This document shows positions 24,461 through 32,927 of a stretch of 64,000 bases of DNA, piece after piece. Under the pieces are notes generated by a model. It saw only the letters and a program-made list of their open reading frames with translations, was not told where the DNA came from and did no database searches. The position numbers were made by a program, and so were the translations under genes. Source of the DNA: Sphingomonas sp. Root720 (GTDB lineage Bacteria; Pseudomonadota; Alphaproteobacteria; Sphingomonadales; Sphingomonadaceae). The stretch lies in assembly GCF_001428605.1 (NCBI RefSeq), contig NZ_LMID01000012.1:372001-436000 (forward strand), read 5' to 3'. Position 1 is the first letter of the stretch, and every line of letters begins with the position of its first letter.

Positions 24461-25030
24461 ATGCGTAGCATCGTTGTCGCCGCTCTCCTCGCGGCCAGCG
24501 CAGCAACCCCCGCCCTCGCCCAGGACAAGGCCCCGTTCACCGGTGCCCGCGTCGAAGGTCTCGTCGGCTGGGACCGCGTCCAGAACAACGGGCATGATGA
24601 CGGCGTCACCTACGGTATCGGCGCCGGTTATGATTTCCAGACCGGCATGGGCCTGGTCGGCGTCGAGGCCGAAGCGTCGGATTCGGGCGTGAAGCAGTGC
24701 ATCGGCTCGACCACCGTCGCCGATCCGCGCCTCTGCGCCAAGGCCGGTCGTGATCTCTATGTCGGCGGCCGCGTCGGCAAGGTGATCGGGGGCAGCACGC
24801 TGCTCTATGCCAAGGGCGGCTACACCAACGCCCGCGCGAAGCTGACCGGTGACGACGGCACCGGCCAGATCACGCTGGACAAAACCAACCTCGACGGTTT
24901 CCGCGTCGGCGCGGGCGCCGAATATGCGCTGAGCCCCAACAGCTTCATCAAGACCGAATATCGCTATTCGAACTATGAGCAGGGCTTCTCGCGCCATCAG
25001 GTCGTTGCCGGCTTCGGCATGCGCTTCTGA
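24461..25030 (+). CDS. Outer-membrane beta-barrel protein (OmpA/Omp25-like porin fold)
   Basis: 189 residues: signal peptide MRSIVVAALLAASAATPALA (1-20), then an eight-stranded barrel pattern with alternating hydrophobic strands such as VTYGIGAGYDFQTGMGLVGV, LYAKGGYTNA and FIKTEYRYSNYEQGF, ending in the outer-membrane C-terminal Phe (FGMRF). Resembles small alphaproteobacterial Omp25/31-type or opacity proteins. GGAG precedes the ATG. A six-codon ATG frame (24448-24468) overlaps the start out of phase. Own terminator downstream; probably strongly expressed. Confidence 0.88.
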   Translation: MRSIVVAALLAASAATPALAQDKAPFTGARVEGLVGWDRVQNNGHDDGVTYGIGAGYDFQTGMGLVGVEAEASDSGVKQCIGSTTVADPRLCAKAGRDLYVGGRVGKVIGGSTLLYAKGGYTNARAKLTGDDGTGQITLDKTNLDGFRVGAGAEYALSPNSFIKTEYRYSNYEQGFSRHQVVAGFGMRF

Positions 25031-25052
25031 TCGCGACGGCGACGGTGCGGGA

Positions 25053-25086
25053 AAGGGCTCGGCGCGGGACGCCGGGCCCTTTTTCC
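25053..25086 (+). terminator. Rho-independent terminator of the outer-membrane protein gene
   Basis: AGGGCTCGGCG pairs with CGCCGGGCCCT around GGGA, followed by TTTTTCC, 23 bp after the stop codon. Confidence 0.85.
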
Positions 25087-25278
25087 TTGCCGACGTCCGC
25101 CGATTTGCTCCCGTCTCGCCGCGCGAGCCGGGACGACGAACCGAGACGCGGGGGCGAGGCGACGGAGCAAGCGACCGACCCCGCGAATTATGCCGGCGTC
25201 TGACGCTTTAGGCTGGCGGGGCCGTAAAGCCGCGCTATAACCATCGTCCGCTTAACGTTGGGGATGCCGGGGCAATCC

Positions 25279-26391
25279 ATGAAGGCTACGATTGAACGCG
25301 CGACGCTTCTGAAGAGTCTGGGTCACGTCCAGTCGGTCGTCGAGCGCCGGAATACCATCCCGATTCTGTCGAACGTGCTGATCGAGGCGACCGCCGAAGG
25401 CACGCTGCGGCTGATGGCGACCGACCTCGACCTGCAGATCGTCGAGGCCGTCGCGGCCGCGGTCGAGCAGCCGGGCGCCACCACCGTGTCGGCGCACACG
25501 CTGTTCGACATCGCCCGCAAGCTGCCCGAAGGATCGCAGGTCCAGCTCTCGGCCGCCGACGGCAAGATGCAGATCGTCGCGGGCCGCGCCCGCTTCAACC
25601 TGCAGACCCTGCCCAAGGACGATTTCCCGATGATCGCCGAGGGCGAGCTGCCGACCAAGTTCGAGCTGCCCGCCGAAACGCTCAAGCAGCTGATCGACAA
25701 GACGCGCTTCGCGATCTCGACCGAAGAGACCCGCTATTATCTCAACGGCATCTTCTTCCATGTCCAGGACGAAGGTTCGCCGGTGCTCAAGGCGGCGGCA
25801 ACCGACGGGCACCGCCTGGCCCGCGTCACCATCGCGCGCCCCGACGGTGCCGAGGGGATGCCCGACATCATCATCCCGCGCAAATGCGTGGGCGAGCTGC
25901 GCAAGCTGCTCGACGAGCTCGACGGCTCGGTCGACATCACCCTGTCGTCGACGAAAATCCGCTTCGGCCTCGGCACCGCGGTCCTGACCTCCAAGCTGAT
26001 CGACGGCACCTTCCCCGACTATAACCGGGTGATCCCGACCGCGAACGACAAGCTGCTCAGGATCGATCCGAAGAGCTTCATGGAAGGCGTCGACCGTGTC
26101 GCCACCATCGCCTCGGAAAAGACCCGCGCGGTGAAGATGGCGCTCGATCGCGACAAGATCACCCTGTCGGTGACCAGCCCCGAGAACGGCACCGCCGCCG
26201 AGGAGGTCTCCGGCGATTACACCGCCGCCGGCTTCGAGATCGGCTTCAACGCCCGCTATCTGCTCGACATCCTCGGCCAGATCGACGGCGACACGGTCGA
26301 GGTCCACCTCGCCGACGCCGCCGCGCCCACCCTGATCCGCGAGAACGACAAGGCGCCCGCGCTCTACGTGCTCATGCCGATGCGGGTCTGA
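25279..26391 (+). CDS. dnaN: DNA polymerase III sliding clamp (beta subunit)
   Basis: Ring-shaped processivity clamp for replication and repair polymerases. 370 residues, three clamp domains. Typical phrases: [20 protein letters not shown] at the N-terminus, [43 protein letters not shown] and the C-terminal [10 protein letters not shown]. The ATG at 25279 matches the family start; a TTG 21 bp earlier is less likely. It stands apart from dnaA, as often in this order. Confidence 0.97.
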   Translation: MKATIERATLLKSLGHVQSVVERRNTIPILSNVLIEATAEGTLRLMATDLDLQIVEAVAAAVEQPGATTVSAHTLFDIARKLPEGSQVQLSAADGKMQIVAGRARFNLQTLPKDDFPMIAEGELPTKFELPAETLKQLIDKTRFAISTEETRYYLNGIFFHVQDEGSPVLKAAATDGHRLARVTIARPDGAEGMPDIIIPRKCVGELRKLLDELDGSVDITLSSTKIRFGLGTAVLTSKLIDGTFPDYNRVIPTANDKLLRIDPKSFMEGVDRVATIASEKTRAVKMALDRDKITLSVTSPENGTAAEEVSGDYTAAGFEIGFNARYLLDILGQIDGDTVEVHLADAAAPTLIRENDKAPALYVLMPMRV

Positions 26392-26428
26392 TCGCCGCCG
26401 GGAAAGCCAGCCAGGGAGAGCGACGGAC

Positions 26429-27385
26429 ATGCCGGTGACCGCCGCGCCCGATCTCCAGGCCATCGTCGACCGCATCGCCGGGGAAATGGCCGCCCGCGAG
26501 GACCGCGGCAAGGTCGCCGACTATATCCCCGGCCTCGCGCGGGTCGATCCCCGGCATTTCGGCATCGCCGTCACCACGCACGACGGCAAGGTCCATGCGG
26601 CCGGCGACGCCGATATCGCCTTCTCGATCCAGTCGGTGTCGAAGGTGTTCGCGCTCACCATCGCGCTCGGCAAGGTGGGGGACGCGCTGTGGAAGCGGGT
26701 CGGGCGCGAACCGTCGGGCAACGCCTTCAACTCGATCGTCCAGCTCGAGGCCGAGCATGGAATCCCGCGCAATCCCTTCATCAACGCCGGGGCGATCGTC
26801 GTCTCCGACGTGGTTCTCGCGGGGCATGAGCCCAAGGAAGCGATCGGCGAGATATTGCGCTTCGTTCGCGACCTTGCCGGCGACGACGGCATCGGCATCG
26901 ACGACGAGGTCGCGAAGGGCGAGGCGGAGACCGGCTTCCGCAACACCGCGCTCGCCAATTACATGCGCAGCTTCGGCAATATCGATCATCCGGTCGACCA
27001 GGTGCTGGGGGTCTATTTCCACCAGTGCGCGCTGGCGATGACCTGCCGCCAGCTCGCCCGGGCGGGCCGCTTCCTGATGCACGAGGGGCAGCATCCCGAC
27101 ACCGGCTTCAACATCGTGTCGCCGATGCGCGCGCGGCGCATCAACGCGCTGATGATGCTGTGCGGCCATTATGACGGATCGGGCGAGTTCGCCTTCCGTG
27201 TCGGCATTCCCGGCAAGTCCGGGGTCGGCGGCGGCATCCTCTGCGTGGTGCCGGGGATCGCCTCGATCGCGGTCTGGTCCCCCGGCCTCAACGAGCGCGG
27301 CAATTCGACGCTCGGCTCGCTGGCGCTCGAACGGCTGGCGGCCGCCACCGGCTGGTCGATCTTCAACCAGCGCGAACCGGGGTGA
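26429..27385 (+). CDS. glsA: Glutaminase A (serine-dependent beta-lactamase fold)
   Basis: Hydrolyses L-glutamine to glutamate and ammonia in the cytoplasm. 318 residues. The catalytic S-x-x-K lies in [12 protein letters not shown] near residue 70. Other family blocks are [51 protein letters not shown], and [12 protein letters not shown] with the conserved Ser/Lys/Gly of the pocket. AGGGAGAG precedes the ATG. Single gene downstream of dnaN. Confidence 0.96.
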   Translation: MPVTAAPDLQAIVDRIAGEMAAREDRGKVADYIPGLARVDPRHFGIAVTTHDGKVHAAGDADIAFSIQSVSKVFALTIALGKVGDALWKRVGREPSGNAFNSIVQLEAEHGIPRNPFINAGAIVVSDVVLAGHEPKEAIGEILRFVRDLAGDDGIGIDDEVAKGEAETGFRNTALANYMRSFGNIDHPVDQVLGVYFHQCALAMTCRQLARAGRFLMHEGQHPDTGFNIVSPMRARRINALMMLCGHYDGSGEFAFRVGIPGKSGVGGGILCVVPGIASIAVWSPGLNERGNSTLGSLALERLAAATGWSIFNQREPG

Positions 27386-27393
27386 AGGTCGGG

Positions 27394-27432
27394 CGTCATC
27401 CCGGACAGCAGAGCGCGTTCGCTGGAATGACG
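27394..27432. repeat. Internally deleted copy of the CGTCAT inverted repeat
   Basis: CGTCATCCCGG at the left and CGCTGGAATGACG at the right match the outer ends of the 90-bp element, but only about 15 bp lie between them. It separates the convergent glutaminase and small secreted protein genes. Confidence 0.6.
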
Positions 27433-27442
27433 AGGTTCGCGC

Positions 27443-27832
27443 CTATTTCGTGTACGGCACGAATTCGCCCAGCCCGCAGGCGCCATAGGTGATCGGCGAG
27501 GTCTGCTCGGCGATCGTCACCAGGTCGTTGCCGCAGAGCTGGCCCGTCGTCCGCTGGGTGATCAGCACCCGGTTGGGCTGGAGCAGCGCGCAGCGGCCGC
27601 GATCGAGCTGGTTGACGTACCAGCGGCGCGACGATTCCTTGTAGATCACCGCGGTCTCGTCGACGATCCGGGTCGACTGGATGCGACGCATGGTGACGCA
27701 GGAGACGGGGGCGCCGGCCGTGCGGCCCGCCAGCTCCTTCATCGCCTTGTCGGAGAGCGGCGCCGGGCCGTCCGACGCGGCGAGGAGAAGGGGCAGGGCA
27801 AGCAGCGGCAGGAGCGAGCGGGCTTCTGGCAT
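27443..27832 (-). CDS. Small secreted protein of unknown function
   Basis: 129 residues, beginning with a signal peptide (LLPLLALPLLLAASDG). The mature part contains four cysteines (VSCVTMRR, RCALLQ, QLCGND, ACGLGE), suggesting disulfides, with SSRRWYVNQLDRGRCALLQP in the middle. AAGGAGAG before the ATG at 27832 fixes the start. No family is recognised with confidence; similar short periplasmic proteins are common in sphingomonads. Confidence 0.7.
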   Translation of the reverse strand: MPEARSLLPLLALPLLLAASDGPAPLSDKAMKELAGRTAGAPVSCVTMRRIQSTRIVDETAVIYKESSRRWYVNQLDRGRCALLQPNRVLITQRTTGQLCGNDLVTIAEQTSPITYGACGLGEFVPYTK

Positions 27833-27927
27833 GGGACTCTCCTTCGACCCCGTCCGCCCGGCCGACCATGGCCCCAAGGGGAATCGGGATCAGTCCTGTG
27901 AACGGGCTTCACCGGTCATAGACGGAA

Positions 27928-28659
27928 TCAGCCGCGGAAAACATCTTTCGCCGCGCGGCGCCGGGCCAGCTCCTCGACCGATCCGGCGCGCATGAACGGA
28001 TTGGTCGCGCGTTCGAGCGCGATGGTGGTCGGCACGGTCGCCTCGCCGTCGGCCCGCGCCGCGTCGACCCGCTCCATCCGCTCGCGGATCGCGCCGTTGC
28101 CGGGCTCTGCGACCAGCGCGTATCTGCCGTTCGACTGGGTATATTCATGCGCGCAATAGACGCGGGTCGGGTCGGGCAATCCGGCCAGCCGCTCCATATT
28201 GGCGAACATCTGTTCGGGCGTGCCCTCGAACAGCCGGCCGCAGCCCATCGCGAACAGCGTGTCGCCGACGAAGACGGTCTCCTCGCTGGGCAGGTGGATG
28301 GCGATATGCCCGGCGGTGTGCGCGGGAACCTCCATCACCCTCCCCTCGATCGCGCCGATCCGGACGGAATCGCCCTCGCGCAGCGCCACGTCGAGCGACG
28401 GGATCTTCGCGGCCTCGGCGGCGGGTGCGCTCACCGTCGCGCCGGTCGCCGCCTTGATCGCTTCGTTGCCGCCGATATGGTCGCCATGCCAGTGGGTGTT
28501 CCAGATCTGGCCGATCGTCCAGCCGCGCCGGGCGGCTTCCTCCAGCACCGGCTCGGCCACCGCCGGGTCGACGGCGACCGTCTCGCCCGAGACCGGCTCG
28601 TGCAGCAGCCAGATATAATTGTCGCTGAGCACCGGGATACGGACGATCTCGACCGTCAT
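27928..28659 (-). CDS. gloB: Hydroxyacylglutathione hydrolase (glyoxalase II)
   Basis: Metallo-beta-lactamase-fold thioesterase that splits S-lactoylglutathione to D-lactate and glutathione. 243 residues. Metal ligands: NTHWHGDHIGG near residue 54, AHTAGHIAIH, VGDTLFAMGCGRLFEG and CAHEYTQSN; the C-terminal glutathione-binding helix with Arg/Lys residues is present. It begins one base after the gloA stop, so the two steps of methylglyoxal removal are encoded together. Confidence 0.96.
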   Translation of the reverse strand: MTVEIVRIPVLSDNYIWLLHEPVSGETVAVDPAVAEPVLEEAARRGWTIGQIWNTHWHGDHIGGNEAIKAATGATVSAPAAEAAKIPSLDVALREGDSVRIGAIEGRVMEVPAHTAGHIAIHLPSEETVFVGDTLFAMGCGRLFEGTPEQMFANMERLAGLPDPTRVYCAHEYTQSNGRYALVAEPGNGAIRERMERVDAARADGEATVPTTIALERATNPFMRAGSVEELARRRAAKDVFRG

Positions 28660-28660
28660 C

Positions 28661-29077
28661 TCACCACTTGCCCGTGTTCGGCATCGACACCCAGGGCTCG
28701 GCCGGCGCGAGGCGCTCGCCGCCCTGGAGCAGTTCCACCGAGATATTGTCGGGGGAGCGGACGAAGGCCATGTGCCCGTCGCGCGGCGGCCGGTTGATCG
28801 TCACCCCGGCATCCATCAGCCGCTGGCAGGTCTCGTAGATATTGTCGACGCGATAGGCGAGATGGCCGAAATTGCGGCCTTCGCCATAGCCCTTCTCGTC
28901 CCAGTTGTGCGTGAGCTCGACCTGCGCGTCCTCATTGCCCGGTGCGGCGAGGAAGATCAGGGTGAAGCGCCCCGCCTCATTCTCCATGCGGTTGATCTCG
29001 CGCAGGCCGAGCAATTCGAAGAAGCGGATCGTCTCGTCGGGGTCGGAGACGCGGATCATGGTGTGGAGATATTTCAT
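28661..29077 (-). CDS. gloA: Lactoylglutathione lyase (glyoxalase I)
   Basis: Vicinal oxygen chelate enzyme converting the methylglyoxal-glutathione adduct to S-lactoylglutathione. 138 residues. The four metal ligands appear in place: His in LHTMIRVSDP (residue 5), Glu in VELTHNW, His in FGHLAYRV and Glu in SVELLQGG. First gene of the gloA-gloB pair. Confidence 0.95.
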   Translation of the reverse strand: MKYLHTMIRVSDPDETIRFFELLGLREINRMENEAGRFTLIFLAAPGNEDAQVELTHNWDEKGYGEGRNFGHLAYRVDNIYETCQRLMDAGVTINRPPRDGHMAFVRSPDNISVELLQGGERLAPAEPWVSMPNTGKW

Positions 29078-29164
29078 GCGCCCACTCTAGGACGCGCGGT
29101 TCGCGATGCAAAGGGGCCGGAGGGACCGGCAGGCGCTATCTTCCGGCCAGCGGGCGCGGGCCGC

Positions 29165-29929
29165 TCATTGCTGGGCGGCGCGGTCCCCGCCCTTCAACGC
29201 CAGCGCGGCGGCCTGCCCCGCATTGCTGTTCGGCGCCATCTGCGCGGCCCGCGTCCACGCCGCCTTCGCATCGTCCATATTGCCCGCCGCCGCGGCGACG
29301 TTGCCCGCCTCATAGCTGACCGCGGGATCGTCGGGCGACAGCGCGGCCGCCTGTCGGATCGCGGCGAAGGCCAGCGGCATGTCCTTCATCCGGCGGGCGA
29401 GGTTGGCGCTGAGCAGCCAGCCGAGCGCGTCGCGCGGCACCAGCCGGGTCGCTTCGGCGAGGTCGGCCTTCGCGCCCGGAAGGTCGTTGACCGCGACACC
29501 CGCGCGGGCGCGGTCGAGATGGACCTCGCCCTTCATCTCGTCGGACAGGCCGGGCAGGGTCAGCGCGCGATCGAACGCGATGCGCGCGCGGGCCGGTTGG
29601 TCGCCCGCCAGCGCGGCATTGCCCGCCTGCATCCACAATATCACCGCCATCGGGTCCATCGCGATCTGGGCATCCTTGGCGGCGCCCTCGAAGGTCGCGG
29701 CCGCCGCCGGCCATTGCTCGAGCGCCGACTGGGCGATGCCGAGGCACTGGCGCGCGGCCATGCCGCCGCCGGCGATGCCCCAGGCGCGGGCCTCGTCGAT
29801 CGCCGCATTGGGATTCGTTTCCGCCAGCGCGGCGCATTTGCGCCCGCGCGCGCCATGATTCGCCTGGCTGGGCGGCGCGGGCGGCACCGGGGTCGCGGCG
29901 GCGGCGGCGGCAGCGAGCAGGACGAACAT
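29165..29929 (-). CDS. TPR-repeat periplasmic protein
   Basis: 254 residues: a hydrophobic Ala-rich leader (MFVLLAAAAAAATPV), a Pro-rich link and then about five tetratricopeptide-like helix pairs, for example AAATFEGAAKDAQIAMDPMA, GDQPARARIAFDRALTLPG and GNMDDAKAAWTRAAQMAPNS. A scaffold for protein contacts, presumably in the periplasm. Its start overlaps the end of the hydrolase gene by one base, so they form an operon. No more specific function can be read. Confidence 0.78.
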   Translation of the reverse strand: MFVLLAAAAAAATPVPPAPPSQANHGARGRKCAALAETNPNAAIDEARAWGIAGGGMAARQCLGIAQSALEQWPAAAATFEGAAKDAQIAMDPMAVILWMQAGNAALAGDQPARARIAFDRALTLPGLSDEMKGEVHLDRARAGVAVNDLPGAKADLAEATRLVPRDALGWLLSANLARRMKDMPLAFAAIRQAAALSPDDPAVSYEAGNVAAAAGNMDDAKAAWTRAAQMAPNSNAGQAAALALKGGDRAAQQ

Positions 29930-30663
29930 CAGGGCTCCATCAGCTGGGCGACCGTCGCGATCAGCAGGGCGATGTCGCCCGGCCGCGACAGGCGGTGGTC
30001 GCCTTCCTTGATCAGGACCGTCTGCACGTCGGCTGAACGGAGCGCCCTGCCCAGCCGCAGCGCGATCGACACCGGCACGCTATCGTCGCGCTCGCCGTGA
30101 AGCAGCCTGACCGGCCCGTCGAAGGGGATCTCCGCATCGAGCAGCAGGTTGGCCTGTCCCGATTCCCAGAAGCCGAGCGTCGTGACATAGGGTTCCTCGG
30201 AATAGTCGTTCGGCTCCGCGATGCGGCCTTCGCGGCGAAGCAGGGCGACGACGTCGTCCGAGAAGCCCCAGTCGGTGAAGTCGGGCGCGGCGGCGATTCC
30301 GACGATGGCCTGTACGCGCCCGGGCAGCGCCAGCGCGACCAGCAGCGCCAGCCAGCCGCCCATCGACGACCCGACCAGCACCAGCGGTCCGACCGGCGAG
30401 AAGGCGGCGATCATGTCGAGCACGTCGTCGCGCCAGTCGGCCAGGGTGAAATCCTCGAACGCGCCCTCGCTGGCGCCGCACCCCGCATAGTCGAGCCGCA
30501 GCATCGCCCGCCCCTCGCGCCCCGCCCAGGCGTCGAGCGCGGTCGCCTTCTCGCCTTCCATGTCGGACCGGTAGCCGGGCAGGAAGACGATCGCCGGCCC
30601 GCGTCCGGGGCGATAGCGGTAGGCGAGCGCGGGCTTGTCGGGGCGGGTGAGATAGGCGGTCAT
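29929..30663 (-). CDS. Alpha/beta-hydrolase (ABHD10-like)
   Basis: Predicted esterase or thioesterase of 244 residues. Catalytic triad: Ser in the nucleophile elbow GSSMGGWLAL near residue 98, Asp in HGERDDSVP and His in EGDHRLSRP. Oxyanion region FLPGYRSDMEG resembles ABHD10-type serine hydrolases, some of which deacylate cysteines. Substrate unknown. It lies between an M48 protease gene and the TPR gene, all on the same strand with short gaps. Confidence 0.85.
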   Translation of the reverse strand: MTAYLTRPDKPALAYRYRPGRGPAIVFLPGYRSDMEGEKATALDAWAGREGRAMLRLDYAGCGASEGAFEDFTLADWRDDVLDMIAAFSPVGPLVLVGSSMGGWLALLVALALPGRVQAIVGIAAAPDFTDWGFSDDVVALLRREGRIAEPNDYSEEPYVTTLGFWESGQANLLLDAEIPFDGPVRLLHGERDDSVPVSIALRLGRALRSADVQTVLIKEGDHRLSRPGDIALLIATVAQLMEP

Positions 30664-30688
30664 GGGGTTGGGCTTAGCCCGGCGGGCG

Positions 30689-31768
30689 TCAGAATCGAAG
30701 TCCGAACTCGCCCTTTGGCTTCGCCTGTCCGCACATCGTCCGCACCGCTGCCCAGCCCGCCGGGTCGAGCGCCGGGCTGGGATATAGCACCTGCTTCGTT
30801 GCGTCGTCGAAACGCTTCTTCCGCTCGGCCGAAGGCGGATGGCTGGCCATGTAGACGAAGAGCTTTGGCATCGCCGCCTCCTTCTTGCCGAGCCGCTGGA
30901 ACAGCGCGGCGGTCGGCGCGGGGCTGATCCCCGCCTTCACCAGGCGCTCGATCGAATAATCGTCGGCCTCGCTCTCGGCCGCCCGGCTGTAGCGCGATTC
31001 GAGCAGGGCCTGGCCATATTCGGCGGTGCTGCCGCCCGATCCGACCAGCAGGCCGAGGCCGAAGCGGCGGAGCAGCGCGACCATCACATGGCGATGCTCG
31101 ACATGGCCGATCTCGTGCGCCAGCACGCCCGCCAGCTCGTCGGGCGACTTGGCCTCGTCGATCAGCCCGCGGAAGATCAGGATGCGCCCGCCGGGCAGGG
31201 CGACGGCGTTGACGACGGGAATGTCGACCACCCCCACCCGCATCGGCCGGCCGGGCGTCGACAGCCGCCGCGCGAGCAGGTCGAGCGCCTTCTGGCCCGC
31301 CGGGGCGTGGCAGGCCCGCTCGCCGAAATCGCCGCCGATCGCATCGCCCAGCCGCTGCTCCCAGCTGAACGGGATCAGCCGCGCGAGCAGGTCGAGTCCC
31401 TGGATCGCCCCCAGGATTCCCAGCGCCGACAGCGCCAGCGCGATCGCCGCCGCGCCCCACAGCCCGATCCGGTCGATCGGCCCGCCATAGCGGCCGGCGG
31501 CGGGGAGCTGCCACAGGATCGGCGCCGGCGGTTCGCTATCGAAGCCGAGCCGCCAGCCGGGCATGTCCTTGCGAGCGAACTGCAGCCCGCGCGCATCGAT
31601 CCGGCGCAGACGGTCGAGCGGGGCCGGAGGAAAGCCGTCGATGACGAGCCGGCCGCCCTCGATCGCGACCGTCACGTCGTGGCGGACCGCCGATTGGCCG
31701 TCGTGGAGCCAGGCCGGGGCCCGGTCTTCCGGCGGCTCATAGGGCGCCGGCTCAGAAGGCTCCGACAT
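30689..31768 (-). CDS. M48 family membrane-associated zinc metalloprotease
   Basis: 359 residues. After a hydrophilic, Pro-rich head of about 100 residues comes a transmembrane helix (WGAAAIALALSALGILGAI), then the peptidase domain with zinc site HEIGHVEHRH near residue 219 and third ligand in ESEADDYS. Relatives such as BepA/YcaL act on outer-membrane protein assembly or envelope quality control. It overlaps the DUF898 gene by 17 bp; such pairing suggests a joint membrane role. Confidence 0.9.
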   Translation of the reverse strand: MSEPSEPAPYEPPEDRAPAWLHDGQSAVRHDVTVAIEGGRLVIDGFPPAPLDRLRRIDARGLQFARKDMPGWRLGFDSEPPAPILWQLPAAGRYGGPIDRIGLWGAAAIALALSALGILGAIQGLDLLARLIPFSWEQRLGDAIGGDFGERACHAPAGQKALDLLARRLSTPGRPMRVGVVDIPVVNAVALPGGRILIFRGLIDEAKSPDELAGVLAHEIGHVEHRHVMVALLRRFGLGLLVGSGGSTAEYGQALLESRYSRAAESEADDYSIERLVKAGISPAPTAALFQRLGKKEAAMPKLFVYMASHPPSAERKKRFDDATKQVLYPSPALDPAGWAAVRTMCGQAKPKGEFGLRF

Positions 31769-32813
31769 CGAACGCGTCCAGCAGGCCCTCGCCCTGGCGC
31801 GGCTCCTCGGTGGTCGACTGGGTCAGGCCCGCGAGGTCGACCTCGCCGCTGGCTTCCATATGGCGGATGAAGAAGGACCAGTTGCGGTAGCCGATGAAGA
31901 CCAGCCCGATGCCGAGGGTGACGATGACGAGGCCGATATGGCCGAGGATCAGCTTGATCCAGTCCATCGTCCGCGCGGTGAAGGCGAATTCGAGCCGGTT
32001 GAGCGTGAGCGATCCGATCGCCTCGCGCAGGAACGCCGCATAATAGACGATCGCGACGACGCCCATCGCGAAATAGGCGGCGAAGGCGCCGATGACGATC
32101 GCGCCGAACGCCGCGGGGCTGGGCGGCGTGCCGGGCGCGAGCCTGCCGGCGAGCAGGCTGAAGCCGCCGATGCAGCCGGCGATCGGCAGCAGGTAGAACA
32201 GCAGGAAGCGACCAATGATCGGGCGCCAGGCGGCGCGGGCCGCGAAGCGCTGGTTGCCGAAGCTCAGCCGTCCCCAGCGGTCGTTCCACAGGCTCGTCAT
32301 CGACCAGGGAATCATGAAGCCGAAGACGAAGGCGCCCACCGCCGTCTTCCACAGGGCGGTCAGCGCATAGCCCCAGCCCTTGTCGTCGCTGCCGCCCCGG
32401 ATGCCGCGCCAGAAGGTGCGGCTCAGCCGGTACCGGATCGCCCGGTAGCGGGCGAGCCCGTAGAGATAGATCAGCGCCGTGTAGGACAGCAGCATCAGCA
32501 GCGCGGCGAGGCCGAACTGGCCGCGCATCGCCAGTCCCTGCACGACGAACTGGAGGACGAAGATCGGCACGAACAGCAGCAGCACGACCATCACGAAGCC
32601 GATGAACAGCTCGAGCCCGGTGCCCGTCCATTCGAGCGGATCGCCGATGAAGTCGGTCCGGCTCCACAGATAGCGGCGCTCGCGCGTCTTCGCCCAGAAG
32701 CGGTAGATGCCGAGCGTGACGATGATCAGCAACAGGTTGGTGAAGGCGATCGGCGCGAACTCGCGCCAGCCGCCGTTGAACCGGAACGCGCTGCCCGCCT
32801 GATCGTCCGCCAT
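31752..32813 (-). CDS. DUF898 (YjgN-like) integral membrane protein
   Basis: 353 residues, about eight hydrophobic segments. DUF898 signature pattern: FRFNGGWREFAPIAFTN at the N-terminus, TLGIYRFWAKTRERRYLWSR near residue 36, LARYRAIRYRLSRTFWRGIRG and a repeated later element VTLGIGLVFIGYRNWSFF. Function unknown in the family. The start at 32813 follows GGGGGAAC. Co-translated with the M48 protease gene. Confidence 0.88.
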   Translation of the reverse strand: MADDQAGSAFRFNGGWREFAPIAFTNLLLIIVTLGIYRFWAKTRERRYLWSRTDFIGDPLEWTGTGLELFIGFVMVVLLLFVPIFVLQFVVQGLAMRGQFGLAALLMLLSYTALIYLYGLARYRAIRYRLSRTFWRGIRGGSDDKGWGYALTALWKTAVGAFVFGFMIPWSMTSLWNDRWGRLSFGNQRFAARAAWRPIIGRFLLFYLLPIAGCIGGFSLLAGRLAPGTPPSPAAFGAIVIGAFAAYFAMGVVAIVYYAAFLREAIGSLTLNRLEFAFTARTMDWIKLILGHIGLVIVTLGIGLVFIGYRNWSFFIRHMEASGEVDLAGLTQSTTEEPRQGEGLLDAFDVGAF

Positions 32814-32927
32814 ATGTTCCCCCCATGTGCCCGGTACGATCGGACTATGGCAGGCGACCTGCGTCAAGTATTTATTGGTCCGAACTGACCCAGAGCCTCC
32901 GCCGTCCCCATTGGTCTCCGCACGAGC

